Assembly: GCA_014796735.1 (NCBI GenBank)
Contig: JAAVIG010000097.1
Coordinates: 1 to 16,467, forward strand
Length of the DNA: 16,467 bases
Source: Oscillospiraceae bacterium
Lineage (GTDB): Bacteria > Bacillota > Clostridia > Oscillospirales > Ruminococcaceae
Direction of reading: 5' to 3'
The first letter of the stretch is position 1. The number at the start of each line of letters is the position of its first letter. The position numbers were made by a program, and so were the translations under genes. Positions 6,531 through 15,296 of this stretch are shown in pieces. The notes under the pieces are model-generated. The model did no database searches, was not told the origin of the DNA, and was given only the letters and a program-made list of their open reading frames with translations.

Positions 6531-7730
6531 ATGATTATCAGACCACGCTATTTAAATATGCTTAAAACTTACCGTGATGTGCCACTGGTTAAAATTCTTG
6601 CCGGCGTTCGCCGCTGTGGTAAATCCACGATTTTGGAAATGCTGCAAGATGATTTGATAAAAAGCGGCATTAATGCCGATCATATTATCAACATGCGCTA
6701 TACTTCCGAAGATTTCGATGATGACATGAGCGATAAAGAGATGTACAACAGTATCAAGGAGAAAATGACAGACGGTGAGCGTTACTACCTTCTGCTTGAT
6801 GAGGTGCAGGAGATAAAGGGTTGGGAGAAAGCGGTCAACAGTCTGCTTGAAAATGCCAATACAGATATTTATGTGACAGGCTCAAACTCCAAACTTATGT
6901 CAAGCGAAATATCTACTTATCTGACGGGACGGCATATTTCTATCCCTGTGTTTACATTATCATTTTCCGAATATATGGAGTTTAAAAAAGCAAGCGGACG
7001 TACTCCGAAAGAGCTGCTTACCGAATATATCCATAATGGCGGCTTTCCAATCGTTGCGTTGAGTAATTTTGATGAAAGAACTGCTTATCAAATTGTTGAG
7101 GGCATTTACAATTCTGTTATCGTAAACGATATAATCAAACGACATCATATCGCCAATTTTGACCTATTCAACCGTGTTGTAAAGTATGTCATTGAAAATG
7201 TGGGCAAAACTTTTTCTGCTAATGCAATAGTAAAGTTTCTGAAAAGCGAAGAACGTTCGCTCTCGGTGGAAGCAGTATATAACTATTTGGAATGGCTGGA
7301 AAAAGCCTTTGTAATTTATCGCTGCCAGAGATATGATTTGCAAGGAAAATCCGTGCTGAAGACGCAGGAAAAATTTTATCTTGCAGATGCCTCTCTTAAA
7401 TACTGCATAATGGGCTTTAATCCAAAATCCGTCGCTGCAATGCTTGAAAATATCGTATACTTCGAACTTCGCAGAAAAGGGTATGATGTGTATATTGGCA
7501 AGAACGAAACAAAGGAAATAGACTTTGTAGCGGTGCGGCGAGATGAGCGTATCTATATGCAGGTATGCCGCAATCTTCCTGAGGAATCTGACCGTGAAAT
7601 TGTCAATCTTCTTGAGATCAGGGATCATTATCCAAAATATATAGTAACGCTTGACGAACTTGCAGCAGGAAACGTCAATGGCGTTAAAATCGTGCATTTT
7701 GTGGATTTTTTATTAGCTGAGGATTATTAA
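6531..7730 (+). CDS. AAA_14 / DUF4143 family ATPase
   Basis: A 399-aa protein of full family length. The N-terminal AAA domain has Walker A GVRRCGKST (25-33), Walker B YYLLLDEVQEI (85-95) and a sensor-like VTGSNSKL (about 119-126), followed by the YLTGRHISIPVFTLSFSEY segment typical of this family. The DUF4143 part then holds a winged-helix region (SANAIVKFLKSE, then a YNYLEWLEKA helix). Near residue 329, EIDFVAVRRDERIYMQV has the Asp and strand pattern of a PD-(D/E)XK-like fold. These ATPases are common in Clostridia and archaea; their role is poorly known, and they are often lone genes on mobile DNA. It has its own promoter and shows no link to its neighbours. Confidence 0.9.
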   Translation: MIIRPRYLNMLKTYRDVPLVKILAGVRRCGKSTILEMLQDDLIKSGINADHIINMRYTSEDFDDDMSDKEMYNSIKEKMTDGERYYLLLDEVQEIKGWEKAVNSLLENANTDIYVTGSNSKLMSSEISTYLTGRHISIPVFTLSFSEYMEFKKASGRTPKELLTEYIHNGGFPIVALSNFDERTAYQIVEGIYNSVIVNDIIKRHHIANFDLFNRVVKYVIENVGKTFSANAIVKFLKSEERSLSVEAVYNYLEWLEKAFVIYRCQRYDLQGKSVLKTQEKFYLADASLKYCIMGFNPKSVAAMLENIVYFELRRKGYDVYIGKNETKEIDFVAVRRDERIYMQVCRNLPEESDREIVNLLEIRDHYPKYIVTLDELAAGNVNGVKIVHFVDFLLAEDY

Positions 7731-7984
7731 GAAATATATGAGATAAAAATCAAATCAGCTTAGCATTATTAATAGATATAAATATTATGACACCATTTTT
7801 ATTCTAGAATTTTGGTAAAATGTAATTATTACACATATTACATAATTTTTCAACATTTTACACAAATAGTATTGAAAAAAAAGACAAAATATACTATAAT
7901 AATTTCAGATAAAGTTATTTTTTGGAAAACGGTTCATTGTCCATATTTTGCTTATGGTTATTTATTTTTGTATCGCAAAATAAT
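7731..7984. other. AT-rich intergenic stretch
   Basis: Between the ATPase stop and the IS5 remnant. It is very AT-rich, and the short frames here have no ribosome site or family pattern. No convincing terminator stem was found after the ATPase gene. Confidence 0.5.
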
Positions 7985-8511
7985 TCAGCAACTGACCCAA
8001 ATTTCATTTGTATAGCAACACCGAATTAAGCTACTAGATATTTTTCTATAAAATACAAAAGATAAAAGCAGATTTAACATATTACTCAGCTTTGGGGTCT
8101 GTTTTTTAGACTGTGATAATTTGTTCATCGATACCCTAATAGTTGCTTGACTATTCCGAAAACATGTTAAACCTAACATATTGTGAAGAATTTTATACTT
8201 GAGTTCATTCCCAAACTCGTTTCTAATAATTGTTTCTGCGCTAGTTTCCGACCCCATACATCCACTATCTCCATACACTTCTTTTCCTATCCATAAATAA
8301 GCTGTGAAACAATAGTTTCATTGTGTTCGTTGTAAAATGATATTTTGATTATGATTGTATGAACTAATCCTGTATCCTTGTTTACTCCAATATGCGTTTG
8401 TAACCAAAGTGGCATTGTTTCCTGTTTAACGATTGTGCATCAAGGTCACACTTTTTCGGCGTTTTTAGTTGATGAAAGAGTTGTTATCAAAGCAGAATCA
8501 ACTATTATTAG
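7985..8511 (-). pseudogene. Decayed IS5-family transposase
   Basis: The - strand carries IS5/DDE transposase blocks in order but in different frames. First is LIIVDSALITTLSSTKNAEK (from 8511, first catalytic Asp), then DLDAQSLNRKQCHFGYK, then HIGVNKDTGLVHTI, then GKEVYGDSGCMGSE (second Asp, near 8270). After that comes a block matching KVEH-VFGIVK in which Lys and the catalytic Glu codons have become TAG and TAA (about 8162-8182), then HVFGIVKQLLGYR, and last a KKQTPKLSNMLNLLLSF-type C-terminus in yet another frame. At least four frameshifts and two nonsense changes show it cannot make transposase. The element ends were not found. The upstream part of the transposase (8512-8700) is too worn to read. 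Confidence 0.8.
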
Positions 8512-8954
8512 TTTTTAGATCAGCTCAAATTATAATATCATTCGCGAACATTTTTCTGTATTTTGTTGTCATATTATTTTTATCGTAACCCCAAATCCTG
8601 TGTCATACTCTTCATGAGAAATAAACTTTTTTGTGGATTTGTTCTAAAAACTTTGTTCTAATAGATTTTTATCTACCTCTCAACTTTTCCAATTTTTATA
8701 GTATGTGACATATTTAACATAATCTTTAACTTCAGCTCAACAAAAATAATGTCAATAGTATATGAATTTCTAAAAATATTTTTGATAGAAATTATTCACC
8801 AATATTGCACAACTTATCAATATATTGGAAATTAAGCAAACGATTAGGTTTTTGAGAAGATTATACCTGCTATTATTAAATTGCGCCATAATTATGAACG
8901 TTAGAACGACTTATAATATAAATTAAACAGTATTAAAGGGGAGTAAATTGAAAA
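8512..8954. other. Gene-free stretch before the methyltransferase
   Basis: Very AT-rich. It probably holds the unreadable 5' part of the IS5 remnant and the promoter of the next operon. A TATAAT at 8912-8917 lacks a clear -35; TTGAGA (8852-8857) with TATTAA (8874-8879) at 16 bases is an alternative. AAGGGGAG at 8937-8944 is the ribosome site of the gene at 8955. Confidence 0.45.
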
Positions 8955-10046
8955 ATGAATATAAAAAAATTGGATTTTGAAGATAAAGAAAAAAATTCAA
9001 TCAACTCACTTTCTCCATATATTGGGAAAATGAGAATAGATCTTGCTAAATATTTAATTAAACATTATTCTGAAGAAAACAGCATTATTTATGATCCATT
9101 CGCAGGTTCTGGCACTGTGCTTTTAGAAGGATGGGCATTAGGTCATGAAGTAATTGGTAATGATTTAAATTATTATGCATATGTGTTAACTATGGGAAAG
9201 TTAAACCCATATGAGACATTTGAAAAAGCAGAGGAAAAAATGCTCAGGTACAAAAGCCTTGCAGAGCGCAGAGCAAAAATAGAGGATATTACTTCAATAC
9301 CTGAATGGATAAAAAGCTTTTATAATGAAGAAACACTGAAGGAAATATGCAGTTGGGTTTATTATTTAAAAAGATATAAAGAATGGTTCCTATTGTCGTG
9401 CCTAATGGGTATTTTGCATCATCAGCGTCCTGGCTTTTTATCTTACCCTGCAAGTCATGGTGCGCCATACCTAAGAAGTAACAAGTATCCAATTGAATTC
9501 TATCCAGAAATGTATCAATATAAAAATGTCTATGAGAAATTATACAATAAGGTAAAAAGAAGTTATAAAAATGTTCCTAACTTTAATTACACATTGTCAA
9601 GAAGAATGTTTAATAAAGATGCTACAACTATCCGGTTCAAGAATAAACATTTCTCAACTATAATTACAAGCCCGCCATATATGAAGTCTCTTACTTACGC
9701 ACGTGATAATCGATTGAGATTATGGTTTTTGGGAGAAGATGATTGGATTACGCTAGACAAAAAAATCTCTCCAGAAAAAAATATGTTTATTGAAATGATG
9801 CAAAAATGTTTTGAAAAATGGGCTAAACTTCAAGAAACAGGAGACAAATGCATAATTGTTATAGGCGATATAAATATTATTTATAACAGCAAAAAAACTT
9901 CTTTATTTGAAATTTTAATCAATCTTTCAAAAAATTACTATACATGTGTTGAAACATTATGTGATCCACTACCTGAAGCCAAAAAAGTTGTTAAAGGAAA
10001 TGCAAGAATTAAGCAAGAAATAATTGTTGTATTTGAAAGGAAATAA
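8955..10046 (+). CDS. DNA methyltransferase (N4-cytosine/N6-adenine type)
   Basis: A 363-aa protein. The AdoMet-binding motif DPFAGSGT is at residues 47-54, followed by the acidic strand VIGNDLNYYAY (D70 binds the ribose in the family). The catalytic SPPY is at 239-242, after a strand of hydrophobic residues. The order is motif I before motif IV, with about 185 residues between them that include a FLSYPASHGAPYLRS stretch and probably the target-recognition region. SPPY points to exocyclic amino methylation; adenine or cytosine cannot be chosen. The strand C-terminal to SPPY ends in a CIIVIGDINII strand. Only 6 bp separate it from the kinase-NTPase gene, so the two are co-transcribed. No restriction enzyme is adjacent. 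The target sequence is unknown. Confidence 0.9.
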   Translation: MNIKKLDFEDKEKNSINSLSPYIGKMRIDLAKYLIKHYSEENSIIYDPFAGSGTVLLEGWALGHEVIGNDLNYYAYVLTMGKLNPYETFEKAEEKMLRYKSLAERRAKIEDITSIPEWIKSFYNEETLKEICSWVYYLKRYKEWFLLSCLMGILHHQRPGFLSYPASHGAPYLRSNKYPIEFYPEMYQYKNVYEKLYNKVKRSYKNVPNFNYTLSRRMFNKDATTIRFKNKHFSTIITSPPYMKSLTYARDNRLRLWFLGEDDWITLDKKISPEKNMFIEMMQKCFEKWAKLQETGDKCIIVIGDINIIYNSKKTSLFEILINLSKNYYTCVETLCDPLPEAKKVVKGNARIKQEIIVVFERK

Positions 10047-10052
10047 AATAAC

Positions 10053-12545
10053 ATGTCAAATATTATTAAAGATAAATTCATAGGCGTTTCAATTGATGAT
10101 TATATTGTAAAAAAAGCCATAAAATCTGGAAATGTAGGTAGCGTATATTTTGCATATAATAATGAACTAGAAGATACCAGAGCAATAAAATTTATTTCTC
10201 AAGAAAAAGTTGATGCCAAGCCTAACTGGGAACAAGAAATAAAAAAAGTAGTACGTTTAAGACAAACGGAAGGAGTAGTTCATTATCATAAACATGGTTT
10301 TATTGAAATAGATAATTATAAATATCTTTATATAATGTGGGATTATATTCCAAGTGATAGTTTAGCGGATATGATTAAACATTCAAATATAACATTACAA
10401 TTATTAATTAATGTTATAGATAGAGCGTTGAATGTTTTTTATGCGTGTTCTAAATTAGAGATGCAGCATGCTGATTTTCATTCTGGAAACATTTTAATCC
10501 AGGAACCAGATCCATTATCCATGAATAGTGAAATCAGAAAAGTTTGGATCACTGATTTTGGATATGGAACATTTTCAAATGAAATACCACCAATGGATGA
10601 TTATAAGGGATTAGCAAGAATTATTCAGCAAGCAGTTGAAAAAATTGATTTTCATAAATTGGAACGTGAGGAGAGGTACAAGTACAAAATATTAAAAGAT
10701 GAGTTCCCTAAATACTTGCATGAAGAAAATTTAACAGAAGGCGATTACGTTCGTAATCCTAAAAAACTGCTTGAAATTATGTATAACTTATTTTCAGAAA
10801 GGAAAAACCCTGCCACATATACAAAAGCTGTGGGTGATTACCTATCTACTGAATTAATAGGAGAAAGATATGATGAATGGGAGTCGTTATTTGTTCCTAA
10901 ATTTTTAGCAACAGATGAATTGCTCGATAGAAACATATGTGTACTAACAGGATTACGTGGTTGCGGAAAAACTATGATGTTTCGTAGATTAAGTGAGCCA
11001 CTTGTATCTAAACTTGGATATTCAGGCATTTCAGGGGAAGACAGTTTTATTGGTTTCTATTTAAATGCGAGAAACATTGCAGAAGCTTTTCCTTGGCTAC
11101 CCTCAAACAAGGAGAATGAAGCAAGAAAACAAGTTATTAACTATTTTCATTTACGATGGACAGTAGAAATACTTGAGTGGCTCAAGCTTAAATATTCTCA
11201 TAAAAATATAACTGATATATCTTGGCTTATCAACTTTTTGAAGTTATACTTACAGGACATTAATATAACCAGTAGCTCAATAAACGGTGTATTTAATGAA
11301 ATCTTAGGTTTATGTCATGCTAAAATAAATGAAAGTAAGCTTGAAGACAAGTACTTATCAGAAATTGAATGGCCTTTTTCAGAATATGATTATCTTGAAA
11401 AATTTTTGAAAACTATTTTAGAACATTGTAATTTTGCACAAGATAAAGCCTTTTATTTATTTTTAGACGATTTCTCCACACCTATGGTTACTGAAACAAC
11501 TCAAATCATACTAAATCCAGTTGTTTTTAGGAGAAGCCCTATAGCTTTCTTTAAAGTTTCAACTGAAAGCGTAGAAAGCTTTGTTAGATCAGGTTTAAAT
11601 ATGAAAGTACTAGAAGAAGGTGCTGATTATAAACTAATTGAATTGGGCATTGAATCACTGAGTAAAAGTGATAAAGAAGTGGAAGATATAATTTCTTCCA
11701 TCTTCTCTAAAAGAATTGAACGCAATTCATACTTTAATGGAAAAAACTTGAGTCTTAAAGATATATTAGGCAATACAGATAACTCATTTGTTGATATGGC
11801 AGAGAAAATAAGAGCAGATGACAAACAGACTATATATTATGGCTTTAATAACTTCTGCAAAATATGGTCAAGTGACATAAGAGAATTAATTAAAATATTT
11901 GCCGATATGGTAGCACAAGAAGGTGAAACGTCTTTATCCGAACAAGAAAAAAACGGTTTTAAAAATAGGAATGGATATATAATTAATCCTAAAAATCAAG
12001 ATCAAGTGTTTAGAGAAGCTGGTGGTCGTTTTCTGCATTTATTGGCTGTAGCAACAAATCCATCAGGAGCAAAATCTTTAACCGAAAATCCAGATCATTC
12101 TAACACTTATGGAGCACATCTATATGATATTGTTACTGCATTTCAGGAAATTGCATATTACGATTTAAAAAATAAAAATTCAAAAAATCAAGCAACAAAC
12201 CCACCCAAACAAGCGAGAAAAATTGAATTAGTTACAGCCAATGGTGAATTAAACGAAAAATCCAGGGAATACTATCGAGGCCTTATTAGATATGGCGTGT
12301 TCATTCAAGATTATAGAGCAAAAAGTGTTCGCGGAACAGCCGCAACACGCTTGTATTTGCGTAGCTTACTAATTCCATATTGTAGATTAACTTTTTCTAA
12401 AAGAGATTGTATTTCTTTAGAATGGTCAGATTTTGACAGTTTATTGCAAAATCCAAAGAAGTTTAAAGAGCAATATATAAAAAGACAAAAATCTGCCAAA
12501 AAAGAATTTAATAAAGATCAACTACTACTTGATGATTTAGATTAA
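10053..12545 (+). CDS. Protein kinase fused to P-loop (AAA/STAND-like) NTPase
   Basis: An 830-aa protein. Residues about 10-230 form a protein-kinase-like domain: glycine-rich loop GNVGSVY (26-32), AIKFI with the ATP-binding Lys (about 43-47), catalytic loop HADFHSGNIL (about 139-148) and ITDFGYG (about 166-172). All key kinase residues are present, so it should be active. From about 285 begins a second NTPase domain: VLTGLRGCGKTMMF with Walker A near 299-307, and Walker B FYLFLDDF near 466-473. This spacing and the winged-helix-like C-terminus suggest an ORC/CDC6-like or STAND AAA fold. The last 100 residues are basic (RGTAATRLYLRSLLIPYCRL) and may bind nucleic acid. AAAGGAA at 10036-10042 serves the ATG at 10053. 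Co-transcription with a DNA methyltransferase recalls Pgl/BREX, where a kinase, a methylase and an ATPase are separate proteins. Here kinase and ATPase are one chain. I do not know a named system with this pair. Confidence 0.85.
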   Translation: MSNIIKDKFIGVSIDDYIVKKAIKSGNVGSVYFAYNNELEDTRAIKFISQEKVDAKPNWEQEIKKVVRLRQTEGVVHYHKHGFIEIDNYKYLYIMWDYIPSDSLADMIKHSNITLQLLINVIDRALNVFYACSKLEMQHADFHSGNILIQEPDPLSMNSEIRKVWITDFGYGTFSNEIPPMDDYKGLARIIQQAVEKIDFHKLEREERYKYKILKDEFPKYLHEENLTEGDYVRNPKKLLEIMYNLFSERKNPATYTKAVGDYLSTELIGERYDEWESLFVPKFLATDELLDRNICVLTGLRGCGKTMMFRRLSEPLVSKLGYSGISGEDSFIGFYLNARNIAEAFPWLPSNKENEARKQVINYFHLRWTVEILEWLKLKYSHKNITDISWLINFLKLYLQDINITSSSINGVFNEILGLCHAKINESKLEDKYLSEIEWPFSEYDYLEKFLKTILEHCNFAQDKAFYLFLDDFSTPMVTETTQIILNPVVFRRSPIAFFKVSTESVESFVRSGLNMKVLEEGADYKLIELGIESLSKSDKEVEDIISSIFSKRIERNSYFNGKNLSLKDILGNTDNSFVDMAEKIRADDKQTIYYGFNNFCKIWSSDIRELIKIFADMVAQEGETSLSEQEKNGFKNRNGYIINPKNQDQVFREAGGRFLHLLAVATNPSGAKSLTENPDHSNTYGAHLYDIVTAFQEIAYYDLKNKNSKNQATNPPKQARKIELVTANGELNEKSREYYRGLIRYGVFIQDYRAKSVRGTAATRLYLRSLLIPYCRLTFSKRDCISLEWSDFDSLLQNPKKFKEQYIKRQKSAKKEFNKDQLLLDDLD

Positions 12546-12695
12546 TATTAAATTTAACAATAAAGTAAATGCTAAAAAATTATGTAATTTGTTCACAGCG
12601 CATTTATCGTTAAGTTTTAATAATAAACCGATGTTTCAATTTTAACATTCCACTATTGCTCAAAGCGAGTTCGTTTTGTTAAATTGTGTCCGTTG

Positions 12696-12716
12696 ATTAG
12701 AATAATATATTCTAAT
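12696..12716. repeat. 8-bp inverted repeat
   Basis: ATTAGAAT (12696-12703) and ATTCTAAT (12709-12716) are perfect complements around a 5-base AT loop, 150 bp after the kinase-NTPase stop. Four As follow on the + strand and no T-run, so it is not a clear terminator for the upstream operon. Confidence 0.5.
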
Positions 12717-13172
12717 AAAAACATCTTCTTTACTGGTCATCGGTTAAGCGCAGAAAACTAACGATGAAAAAACAGTAGTCTTTTGGTGATGGATAGGCTG
12801 GTTTTATAATTTGTAGAAAAGTTTATTCCAATCAGAAAGTCGATACTGAAGCTATTTTAGATTATTGTAGTACAGCTTCGATTTTAGCTTGTTAAGTTTA
12901 CAAATATAAGTTTTGAATACTTAATATCTTTTTTCTGCTATATAGCATATTGCGTCTGTAAAGGAAATAATACAATATTTTTAATGATAAAATCATGTAT
13001 TTTTTTATAACAACATATCATTTCCTTGCAATAAATTAAATTTAGTATTTTGATAGCCAAACTCTCTCCGCAAACCACACCCTTTCTTCAGACAATTAAC
13101 AATATTTTCTGGTATTCTTCAATATAAAACATAGTGTTTAAGGGGATTATTAATTAATCATTAACTAAAACA

Positions 13173-13200
13173 TTCACAATATTTAAGTTTGGATTATAAT
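13173..13200 (+). promoter_or_regulatory. Sigma-A promoter of the two-lobed protein gene
   Basis: TTCACA (13173-13178), 16 bases, and a perfect TATAAT (13195-13200), 68 bp before the ATG at 13269. It means the gene has its own transcript, separate from the methyltransferase operon. Confidence 0.65.
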
Positions 13201-13268
13201 CAACAAACACACAGATATATTGTAATCAACCATTATCCTCTGTAAAATTTAATAAAGGAGAAATAGCA

Positions 13269-14306
13269 ATGCTTCCTACTGTACAAACCGCACCGAATTC
13301 ATATACCAATAATGCAAAAAAGCTGTTTATTGTAGCTGAAGGTTTTGAAAAAAGATCATTATATTGGATTGGAAAAGAGGGCAATATTACACGTTTTGAA
13401 AAATCACTAATCTGTAGATACAATCCAAGCAAACAATCTCTATTTGATGAAATGTTAAAAGAAGTAAAAAAGCACACTACTAATGAGCCTATAATAATTG
13501 ATTACAACCGATTCGAACCTACTATATTTGAACATAATTTTAAAAAATTTATATCAGAAATTACGTTATATGATGAAATTATAATTGATATAAGTGTTAT
13601 GTCAAAGTTATTAATTATGATTATTATATGTTCGCTTAAAGAATTCAATGGAAAAATTACGATTATATATTCTGAGCCTGATAATTGGGGACCGACCCAA
13701 CAAAAATTTCAAGACACGATTTTGAATAAGACATATGGTACTTGTATTGGACTTTCTTCAGTAGGCGTTGGAAATGTAGTTAGAACGCCTTTACTCTCTA
13801 GTGTAGTTATGCAAGATTGTCCTATTTTATTAATAGCTTTTTTATCATTTAACGAACAACTAATTAATGTTTTGATAAATGAAATCAGTCCTACCCGTCT
13901 GCAAATTATTAACCATAAATGCGACCGAGCAAAGTGGCGAGAAGATGCAATGATATTAATTCACAAAGATATAGTTGAAGATTATAAAAATAATAAGGCA
14001 ATGAATTTTATTGAATCATATGATTTGATAGATTATATTTCTGTATTTGAACATCTTACAAAAATATATAATGAAAATTGTTATAATTATAGAATTGTTG
14101 TATCTCCAACAGGTTGCAAAATTCATACGGTTGCTTGTGCTATTTTAAAATTATGCTGTTCAGATGTTCATATAGAATACCCTACTCCAGAAAGCTATTT
14201 ATTTGAAGAATACTCTAGTGATAATATTATAAAAGTTCATGAGATAATTTTTGATAGTTTTAAAGAAACTATTAATAAATTATCCAAAAAATATTTGCTT
14301 AACTGA
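13269..14306 (+). CDS. Two-lobed Rossmann-like protein with CARF-like motifs
   Basis: A 345-aa protein; AAAGGAG (13254-13260) stands eight bases before the ATG. Two similar halves can be seen. Half one: LFIVAEGFEKRSL (19-31), EIIIDISVMSKLL (103-115), TIIYSEPDNW (131-140). Half two: LLIAFLSFNEQL (187-198), RIVVSPTGCKIHTVA (275-289), HIEYPTPESY (301-310). Each half thus has strand-loop, then a D/S-x-S/T-x-x-x-K motif after a strand, then a strand ending in Pro, as expected for a duplicated Rossmann-type unit. The SPTGCK motif recalls the S/T-G-G-T-K motif of CARF domains, which bind cyclic oligoadenylate. No nuclease or membrane effector domain is seen. It could be a ligand sensor or an unrelated family; it is not a confident CARF protein. 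No close family is recognised. Confidence 0.7.
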   Translation: MLPTVQTAPNSYTNNAKKLFIVAEGFEKRSLYWIGKEGNITRFEKSLICRYNPSKQSLFDEMLKEVKKHTTNEPIIIDYNRFEPTIFEHNFKKFISEITLYDEIIIDISVMSKLLIMIIICSLKEFNGKITIIYSEPDNWGPTQQKFQDTILNKTYGTCIGLSSVGVGNVVRTPLLSSVVMQDCPILLIAFLSFNEQLINVLINEISPTRLQIINHKCDRAKWREDAMILIHKDIVEDYKNNKAMNFIESYDLIDYISVFEHLTKIYNENCYNYRIVVSPTGCKIHTVACAILKLCCSDVHIEYPTPESYLFEEYSSDNIIKVHEIIFDSFKETINKLSKKYLLN

Positions 14307-14426
14307 TAAAAATGGAGTTCCACACAAAATCCGAGCCATTTAATTTATAGTTGATCTGGGGACAAGAAATGGTTTTGTTCTGACATTGTCAATCAGCTTG
14401 TACAAAAAATCAACAACGATTCGGTA

Positions 14427-14978
14427 ATGACGGTCAAAGCTCATTTGGTTGGTAGCGGCTCAAAAAATCTAATTACGCAAAATGCCAATGACCCAGTTGA
14501 CCTTGATTATAACCTTTGTGTTGTTAAGGTATCTAAAATCAATATTAATGACGGCAAAGCAATCAAAGAATACATCAGAAAGCGTTTTAATGAAGTTCTA
14601 CAAAAAAATGAATTGAATGACTGCCAGGACTCTAAATCCGCATTAACTACAAAAAAGATGCGTTTAAGCAAAGGCAATAAAACAGAGTTTCATATTGATC
14701 TTGCTATAATTCGAGAAACCCCCTCTGGTTGGGCAAGGCTTATTCACGAAAAGATTGGCACTGTTATATTTGATCGCTGGTATTGGAATGAAGCAAGAAA
14801 TTCAAAAGATTTGGCAGTTAAAGCAAATGATATTAAAAAAAAAGATATGTGGGAAGAAGTCAGAAAAATATATCTTGAAAAGAAAAATATGTATTTGTGT
14901 AACCGAGATCATGACCACCCCTCGTTTATCGTGTACATAGAAACCATAAACGAAATACATAACAAATTATTTAGGTGA
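14427..14978 (+). CDS. Nucleotidyltransferase-fold protein, probably 5'-truncated
   Basis: A 183-aa frame with a pol-beta-type nucleotidyltransferase core: GSGSKNL (9-15), DLDYNL (D25 and D27) and, after a helix, FHIDLAII with D91, giving the three metal-binding acids. Known: this fold covers CD-NTases (OAS/cGAS-like), tRNA-modifying and toxin-type enzymes. CD-NTases are usually near 300 aa or more, so a C-terminal or N-terminal part is missing. Upstream the same frame stays open for 24 codons (from 14355) and reads like protein (FCSDIVNQLVQKINNDS), yet contains no ATG, GTG or TTG, and the ATG at 14427 has no ribosome site. An ATG at 14312 in another frame, with a stop after 12 codons, may be the original start, lost by frameshift. 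It is therefore likely a damaged gene, though the core is intact. It lies 120 bp after the two-lobed gene. Confidence 0.6.
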   Translation: MTVKAHLVGSGSKNLITQNANDPVDLDYNLCVVKVSKININDGKAIKEYIRKRFNEVLQKNELNDCQDSKSALTTKKMRLSKGNKTEFHIDLAIIRETPSGWARLIHEKIGTVIFDRWYWNEARNSKDLAVKANDIKKKDMWEEVRKIYLEKKNMYLCNRDHDHPSFIVYIETINEIHNKLFR

Positions 14979-15296
14979 AAAATCTATTTATCTTGGTTTC
15001 CCTCGTATGACACAGTGTGTTGTTCGCCAAAACCTCTCATTGTTTCCCCTACTCAAAAAAGATAAAACCACCCTAAAACACCCCTATTCTAACCAAAATT
15101 CTAAAATTCCCCTTTGGTTTTCTCTTGGAATTTCTCAAGAGCTAAAAATGCCATCGACACCGCACCATCAGCCAATCTTTCCACCCTTCACCTCACAACC
15201 TCTCTTAGAACCCCTTTTTACCCCTTCCACTAAATTCCGCTATTTTCCTTCACTTTCCCTACCTTTCACTTTCGATTTATTCACTCGAAATCGTTT
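14979..15296. other. Pyrimidine-rich gene-free stretch
   Basis: On the + strand this stretch is strikingly rich in C and T with CCCC runs. Frames on either strand are short; the - strand reads RLADGAVSMAFLALEKFQEK at about 15125-15205 without a start or ribosome site. No tRNA body is found here that could complete the fragment that follows. Confidence 0.5.

Larger units (their letters stand above)
12546..13268. other. 720-bp gene-free stretch
   Basis: Both strands hold only short frames without ribosome sites. It contains an 8-bp inverted repeat at 12696-12716, a short open stretch near 12800-12895 (ending in EAILDYCSTAS) that I could not identify, and the promoter of the next gene at its end. 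It may be the worn remains of an element, as in the IS5 region, but no transposase block was recognised. Confidence 0.5.

Noticed and set aside
7164..7697. 177-codon - strand frame inside the ATPase gene
   Set aside because: Antisense of the DUF4143 part, with no family pattern and no ribosome site.
12720..12900. Possible transposase remnant after the kinase-NTPase gene
   Set aside because: LTDDQ and short open pieces recall transposase starts, but no ordered blocks could be followed on either strand.
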